In this document: positions 19,121 through 21,082 of the stretch, piece after piece
How positions within the stretch are numbered: position 1 is the stretch's first letter
Layout: every line of letters starts with the position of its first letter
IMG/VR virus record: IMGVR_UViG_3300042861_001039
Location: 1 to 21,082 of that record
Direction: 5' to 3' (one strand)
Length of the DNA: 21,082 bases
From: a virus
Translations under genes and position numbers: made by a program
The notes under the pieces: model-generated
Databases searched by the model: none
The model's input: the letters and a program-made list of their open reading frames with translations, nothing else
What the model was told of the DNA's origin: nothing

Positions 19121-19465
19121 ATGTCAGAAAAAATCAAATCATTTTCAGGTAGACACGTTCGTGTAAGACTTGAGTTTTTAGACGAGTGCGGACAAGTAAA
19201 AACGTCGAGGTTAAGACATTACCACGACATTGACTTTTCACAAAAGATACTCGAAGTGTCGGCTGAATTTTATGGTGTATATATGGATCTTTTGTACGGA
19301 GAGACCATTGAAACGGCGCTCATTCAATCGATTGAACCCGAACATTACATTTCATTCTACGACTTAGATAAGCACCCTCGACCTGTGTTCTTTAACGCTA
19401 ACCTTTTCGAAGTAGTTAGACAGGAATACCATTGGGTGGCAGACGATAGATTTAATAACCAATAA
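19121..19465 (+). CDS. Acidic cassette protein, paralogue B (114 aa)
   Basis: A 114-residue protein beginning MSEKIKSFSGRHVRVRLEFL and ending HWVADDRFNNQ. The conserved ends with the protein at 18283-18699 (MSE-x-IKS; NLFEVV and W-x-x-D-x-x-F-x-NQ) mark it as a paralogue, with the middle diverged and shortened. Beta-rich, Tyr/His/Asp-rich (RHYHDIDFSQKILEV). Leader and start match paralogue A, including hairpin and AATCAATTCATATGTCAGA. The identity of leader and N-terminus argues that the cassette duplicated with its leader. Function unknown. Confidence 0.6.
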   Translation: MSEKIKSFSGRHVRVRLEFLDECGQVKTSRLRHYHDIDFSQKILEVSAEFYGVYMDLLYGETIETALIQSIEPEHYISFYDLDKHPRPVFFNANLFEVVRQEYHWVADDRFNNQ

Positions 19466-19476
19466 CTTAAATTTAT

Positions 19477-19842
19477 ATGAGCAATTTAGCAAGATTCTTA
19501 TCGCCCTATATTGAGACAATTGAGTTGGACAATATCATTGGGGCTGTCGTGGAAAATAGGCTCAAGCAGGGGCTTGTACTATGGATTGGTCACTCTAAAT
19601 ATGTAGAGATATTGTGCGAGAAACACACATTCGATATGTCAAATTGGTCTGAGGTGTCAGCAATAAGCGACGTGTCGTTTGGGTATAATTATCATTTTAC
19701 GCACGGAGAAGATGAGTTGTCTTCGCCTGAATACGATACGCTTCTTATCCTTGAGGATAACGGCTACGATGATGTGGTGTTGGCGCATTACAAGTTAAAG
19801 GACAATGACCTTGAAAGTCTCGTGGGCTATTTTAGAATATAA
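19477..19842 (+). CDS. Acidic cassette protein (121 aa)
   Basis: Begins MSNLARFLSPYIETIELDNI, contains VLWIGHSKYVEILCEKHTFD and YDTLLILEDNGYDDVVLAHY, and ends in LESLVGYFRI. Alpha/beta, acidic, no membrane segment; possibly partly globular with a beta sheet in the C-terminal half. It follows paralogue B after 11 bases (CTTAAATTTAT) and its stop (19840-19842) is directly followed by hairpin copy 7. Not recognised. Confidence 0.55.
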   Translation: MSNLARFLSPYIETIELDNIIGAVVENRLKQGLVLWIGHSKYVEILCEKHTFDMSNWSEVSAISDVSFGYNYHFTHGEDELSSPEYDTLLILEDNGYDDVVLAHYKLKDNDLESLVGYFRI

Positions 19843-19864
19843 ATGTCCGATTGATAGGACAAAT
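19843..19864 (+). repeat. Hairpin repeat copy 7 (shortened left arm)
   Basis: ATGTCC, GATTGATA, GGACAAAT, immediately after the upstream TAA (19840-19842). Following leader: ATTAAAACTTAAATTC and AATTATATG. Confidence 0.85.
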
Positions 19865-19886
19865 ATTAAAACTTAAATTCAATTAT

Positions 19887-20258
19887 ATGCAGTATCCATT
19901 TAACGAGGGTGATACCTATTACACCTTTGACGAAAAAAATAAACTTATTGAGTCCTGTTGGGACGACCAAAGCGAGGTGTTGTATAGCGAAGACAAAAAG
20001 TATTTCACCGCTACACCCATAACAAGAGATGAGTTCTCAGACCTATGCGATTTAGGCGAGGAAGATGTGTGTGATATTCCCACTCGTTACTACGAAGATA
20101 AATGGGGTATGTGGTGTGAGTATGGGTGTGTCTTAAAGTGCGGTGGGCATACACTTGTCTTGTGTGTTTACACAGAGGTTAACACCGAAGGCTATGAGTT
20201 TAGACCAAGCGAACGTAACTACTCAGTACTAACTCTTAAACAAAAAATGTCCGATTGA
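19887..20258 (+). CDS. Acidic cassette protein (123 aa)
   Basis: Started at the ATG at 19887 (MQYPFNEGDTYYTFDEKNKL), because the upstream in-frame ATG at 19851 is not behind a leader and lies in the hairpin. 19887 has the same A/T-rich context as the other genes. The product is rich in Asp, Glu, Tyr and Cys: LCDLGEEDVCDIPTRYYEDK, WCEYGCVLKCGGHTLVLCVY. It ends in LKQKMSD, where the last codons ATG-TCC-GAT and the stop TGA lie inside hairpin copy 8, so the coding end and the hairpin overlap. The Cys set (C..C..C) could hold metal. Not recognised. Confidence 0.55.
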   Translation: MQYPFNEGDTYYTFDEKNKLIESCWDDQSEVLYSEDKKYFTATPITRDEFSDLCDLGEEDVCDIPTRYYEDKWGMWCEYGCVLKCGGHTLVLCVYTEVNTEGYEFRPSERNYSVLTLKQKMSD

Positions 20259-20268
20259 TAGGACAAAT
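20247..20268 (+). repeat. Hairpin repeat copy 8 (overlaps a coding end)
   Basis: ATGTCC, GATTGATA, GGACAAAT. The preceding gene reads through ATGTCCGATTGA and stops in the loop. Leader after it: CTTAAATCAGTAAATTTT and AATCAATTCATATG. Confidence 0.85.
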
Positions 20269-20300
20269 CTTAAATCAGTAAATTTTAACAATCAATTCAT

Positions 20301-20468
20301 ATGAAAAACTCAACCTTCTATGCGCTGCTATGGTTTGCAGCCGCGTTCACCATTGTCTCAATGGTCTCCTGTTCAACCCCTAAAAGTGGGTATGACTACA
20401 AAACTCATCATCGCAAGGCGCACAACGCCAAGCCGAGTAAGTGCTATACTAAGCATAACAAATGGTGA
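20301..20468 (+). CDS. Small predicted lipoprotein (55 aa)
   Basis: Read directly: ATG at 20301, TGA at 20466-20468. It has a signal peptide: Lys2, then hydrophobic YALLWFAAAFTIVSMVS, then Cys24 at a lipobox-like site (SMVSC). The mature part of about 31 residues is basic and His/Lys/Tyr-rich (YDYKTHHRKAHNAKPSK, CYTKHNKW). This is what a lipid-anchored exported peptide looks like. Small phage lipoproteins can block receptors or DNA entry of competing phages (as T5 Llp does), but the family here is not recognised. It follows a hairpin and leader like the other cassettes. Confidence 0.65.
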   Translation: MKNSTFYALLWFAAAFTIVSMVSCSTPKSGYDYKTHHRKAHNAKPSKCYTKHNKW

Positions 20469-20512
20469 CAGCACCGACATTAAAAATGTAAACAATTAAA
20501 CAATCAATTCAT

Positions 20513-21082
20513 ATGTCAGAAAAAACAAATGATGTACAGGTCGAAGACTTAGTAACCCTGTATGGCGACAATGGCGAGGCGCCACGTTCGCAATGTAAAA
20601 TGTTCACTATCGGTGTGTACAAAGATGAGTACTACCACGTGGACGATGATAACGCGTACCGACTTCAGTCGGGTGAGATTTGTCATCGAGAAGATGACGA
20701 TAACGAGATATACGAAACCGTATGCGGTGACCGATTCCACACCGACGAGCAGGAGGAATTGGAAATTGTGTGGTTAGATGTCGACGATTGCTATGCCTAC
20801 TCTTGCAATTGCACCTATGGCTACGTCACGTTTCATCACGAGGGTTACTTCTTAGATGACAATGACTATGTCGAGTGCGATGGTCAGTACTACATTAACG
20901 AGCGCATAGCCAACTACCACAACGTGTACTACTACGATTCGGTAGGCGAGTATCGCCACGTTGACGATGCACCCGACGATGATTGTGACGATGATGATGA
21001 AGATGAAATCATCAATGTATATGACGACCCCGACAATACGGACTACGTGCATAGTTACCACACCAATCCCGACAGACGTTGG
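20513..21082 (+). CDS. Tyr/Asp-rich acidic protein, N-terminal part (runs off the right edge)
   Basis: The frame is open from the ATG at 20513 to the end (190 codons, no stop). The leader TAAACAATTAAACAATCAA and start ATGTCAGAAAAAA resemble those of the other cassettes, but no hairpin precedes it. Composition is extreme: Asp/Glu near 30 percent and many Tyr, with repeated Y-x-x-D-D-x-x-Y elements and several Cys (CYAYSCNCTYGY, VECDGQYYINERIANY, then APDDDCDDDDEDEI). It ends in SYHTNPDRRW. The pattern reminds me of proteins that precede or form the N-terminus of phage amidoligase-type ATP-grasp enzymes. That cannot be tested within the window. Confidence 0.6.
   Translation, partial: MSEKTNDVQVEDLVTLYGDNGEAPRSQCKMFTIGVYKDEYYHVDDDNAYRLQSGEICHREDDDNEIYETVCGDRFHTDEQEELEIVWLDVDDCYAYSCNCTYGYVTFHHEGYFLDDNDYVECDGQYYINERIANYHNVYYYDSVGEYRHVDDAPDDDCDDDDEDEIINVYDDPDNTDYVHSYHTNPDRRW

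Noticed and set aside
19851-19886. Upstream start of the 123-aa gene at 19851
   Set aside because: The ATG lies inside hairpin copy 7 and lacks the leader that every other cassette gene has.
16279-20268. CRISPR array from the eight repeats
   Set aside because: Distances between copies range from 13 bases to about 1.3 kb, the spaces contain genes, and no cas gene is present.
17601-20268. Integron attC sites or Rho-independent terminators
   Set aside because: Arms of 7-8 bases with an 8-base loop lack attC core sites, no integrase is present, and no T-run follows the hairpins.
20549-21061. Plus and minus frames opposite the edge gene (63-71 aa)
   Set aside because: They are out-of-frame readings of the Asp/Tyr-rich coding DNA, which has a long open frame from 20513.

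Overview
The window looks like part of a tailed double-stranded DNA phage (or prophage) genome whose host is a member of the Bacteroidota, possibly aquatic. The case rests on three things. (1) A portal start, large terminase, tail-fibre-like proteins and a lysis set lie in tightly overlapping operons. (2) Promoters of the Bacteroidota type are readable: TAnnTTTG at -7, and in four cases TTG 19-20 bases upstream. (3) Start codons lack Shine-Dalgarno sequences and sit behind A/T-rich leaders such as ATCAATTCATATG. Family names come from reading the sequence and from memory of families; no search was run.

Layout. From 1 to about 16.04 kb almost everything is on the minus strand, in five apparent transcription units, each headed by a TAnnTTTG box. 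Reading leftward: (a) from 16.05 kb, a small protein and a small holin-like protein, ending in a terminator at 15.6 kb; (b) from 15.37 kb, GroEL, a one-helix membrane protein and GroES; (c) from 12.89 kb, seven small proteins, four sharing an N-terminal motif; (d) from 10.72 kb, a Cys-motif small protein, structural proteins, two large paralogous tail-fibre-like proteins and the lysis genes (M15 peptidase and holin candidates); (e) from 4.86 kb, small proteins, a fibre-like protein, a possible double GroES-fold protein, the likely small terminase, TerL and the start of the portal. The one exception is a plus-strand winged-helix regulator at 12.9-13.4 kb. Its promoter overlaps the divergent promoter of unit (c), and its 3' end overlaps groES antisense.

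From about 16.5 kb to the right end everything is on the plus strand and reads like an early/accessory region. It starts with a strong promoter, a protein with a Lys/Ala/Pro tail, and two terminators in tandem. Then follow small acidic or membrane proteins of unknown function, a predicted lipoprotein, and a Tyr/Asp-rich protein cut by the window edge. Eight copies of a short hairpin (arms TTTGTCC/GGACAAA, loop GATTGATA) lie in this part. Six stand between genes, usually touching the upstream stop codon and leading into a conserved A/T-rich leader and the next start. Two inverted copies lie left of the divergence point. Around that point (16.15-17.6 kb) coding and non-coding DNA share the same low-complexity words (GCGAAG, AAAGCC, AAAGGGCGC), and their strand bias flips at about 16.45 kb. 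This hairpin-separated cassette array with the two-armed low-complexity region is the least explained and most interesting part of the window.

Seven genes or gene parts were read directly because they are short or run off the edge: 1-324, 5782-5919, 9910-10068, 10561-10716, 11012-11161, 11166-11321, 20301-20468 and 20513-21082 (the first and last are partial).
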